From Chitinophagaceae bacterium T5-Br10_B2g13 (GTDB lineage Bacteria > Bacteroidota > Rhodothermia > Balneolales > Balneolaceae), in the NCBI GenBank assembly GCA_001564065.1, contig LKNA01000033.1:1-33878 (forward strand): a stretch of 33,878 nucleotides of DNA. The letters are read 5' to 3'. The notes under the pieces were generated by a model, which was given only the letters and a program-made list of their open reading frames with translations, ran no database searches and had not been told where the DNA came from. The position numbers were made by a program, and so were the translations under genes. Positions 33,835 through 33,878 of this stretch are shown in pieces. Within the stretch, counting starts at the first letter, position 1, and each line of letters begins with the position of its first letter.

Positions 33835-33878
33835 ATGAATTATACAGACAAATTAAAAAGGGCAGTACAGTCAACAAA
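33835..33878 (+). CDS. Start of a gene cut by the window edge, possibly orotidine 5'-phosphate decarboxylase
   Basis: An ATG at 33835 opens a frame that reads MNYTDKLKRAVQST before the window ends. The N-terminal pattern (Y..KL..A....) resembles the start of type 2 PyrF proteins, which usually continue with SLLCVGLDP, but fourteen residues are too few to decide. It is divergent from the methyltransferase gene, with a 94-base intergenic gap. Confidence 0.3.
   Translation, partial: MNYTDKLKRAVQST

Noticed and set aside
1-33878. CRISPR array, prophage, toxin-antitoxin or restriction-type defence island
   Set aside because: No regularly spaced direct repeats, no integrase, transposase, phage, Cas, methylase-restriction or toxin-antitoxin genes; the single methyltransferase is of the small-molecule type.

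Overview
The window looks like chromosomal DNA of a Balneolota/Bacteroidota-type bacterium, probably a marine or halophilic member of the Balneolales. That placement is inference from gene content and signals, not a search. The evidence is DUF2851, DUF3078 and lamin-tail families, a DPP4-type secreted S9 peptidase, a Bacteroidota-style promoter (TTG, about 20 bases, TATCTTTG) ahead of a tRNA, few Shine-Dalgarno sequences, and two genes that apparently start at TTG (trkA, prs).

Layout. 1-7563, minus strand: a secreted DPP4-like peptidase, a guanine/nucleoside deaminase and the Trk potassium system (trkA overlapping trkH, which runs off the left edge), preceded by a P1B-4 heavy-metal ATPase. 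7795-10029, plus: two tandem paralogous OprO/P-type porins, ending at a hairpin shared with the convergent lgt. 10108-15962, minus: lgt and a 1032-residue AsmA-like protein, then gltX with its own terminator. 16093-17745: a DUF1499 membrane protein, a VOC protein and a small PH-like unknown. 17886-21206: a 1106-residue secreted protein with four lamin-tail domains alternating with Ig-like segments and a FlgD-like C-terminus. 21207-23042: an AT-rich accessory patch with a frameshifted small secreted peptide gene, a TolB-like/BF3164-like propeller lipoprotein and a palindromic repeat. 23043-26063, minus: a PLP decarboxylase, a MITE-like inverted repeat, a DUF3078 protein and a PyrR-like phosphoribosyltransferase. 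26122-32241, plus: a YtxH-like protein and DUF2851, then tRNA-Gln, prs, L25/Ctc, pth and a membrane pyrophosphatase. 32335-33878: a protein of unknown family, a convergent SAM methyltransferase, and the first codons of one more gene, possibly pyrF.

How the parts relate. Most of the window is housekeeping: ion homeostasis (Trk, metal ATPase, pyrophosphatase), envelope biogenesis (lgt, AsmA, porins, DUF3078) and translation (gltX, tRNA-Gln, L25, pth). Lgt would lipidate proteins such as the propeller lipoprotein. I found no CRISPR array, prophage, transposase, toxin-antitoxin pair or recognisable defence system. The part most likely to repay attention is the accessory patch at 21.2-23.0 kb, where a broken small secreted Cys-containing peptide gene sits just upstream of a propeller lipoprotein. 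This resembles the NVEALA peptide/BF3164 lipoprotein pairs of Bacteroides, whose function is unknown.
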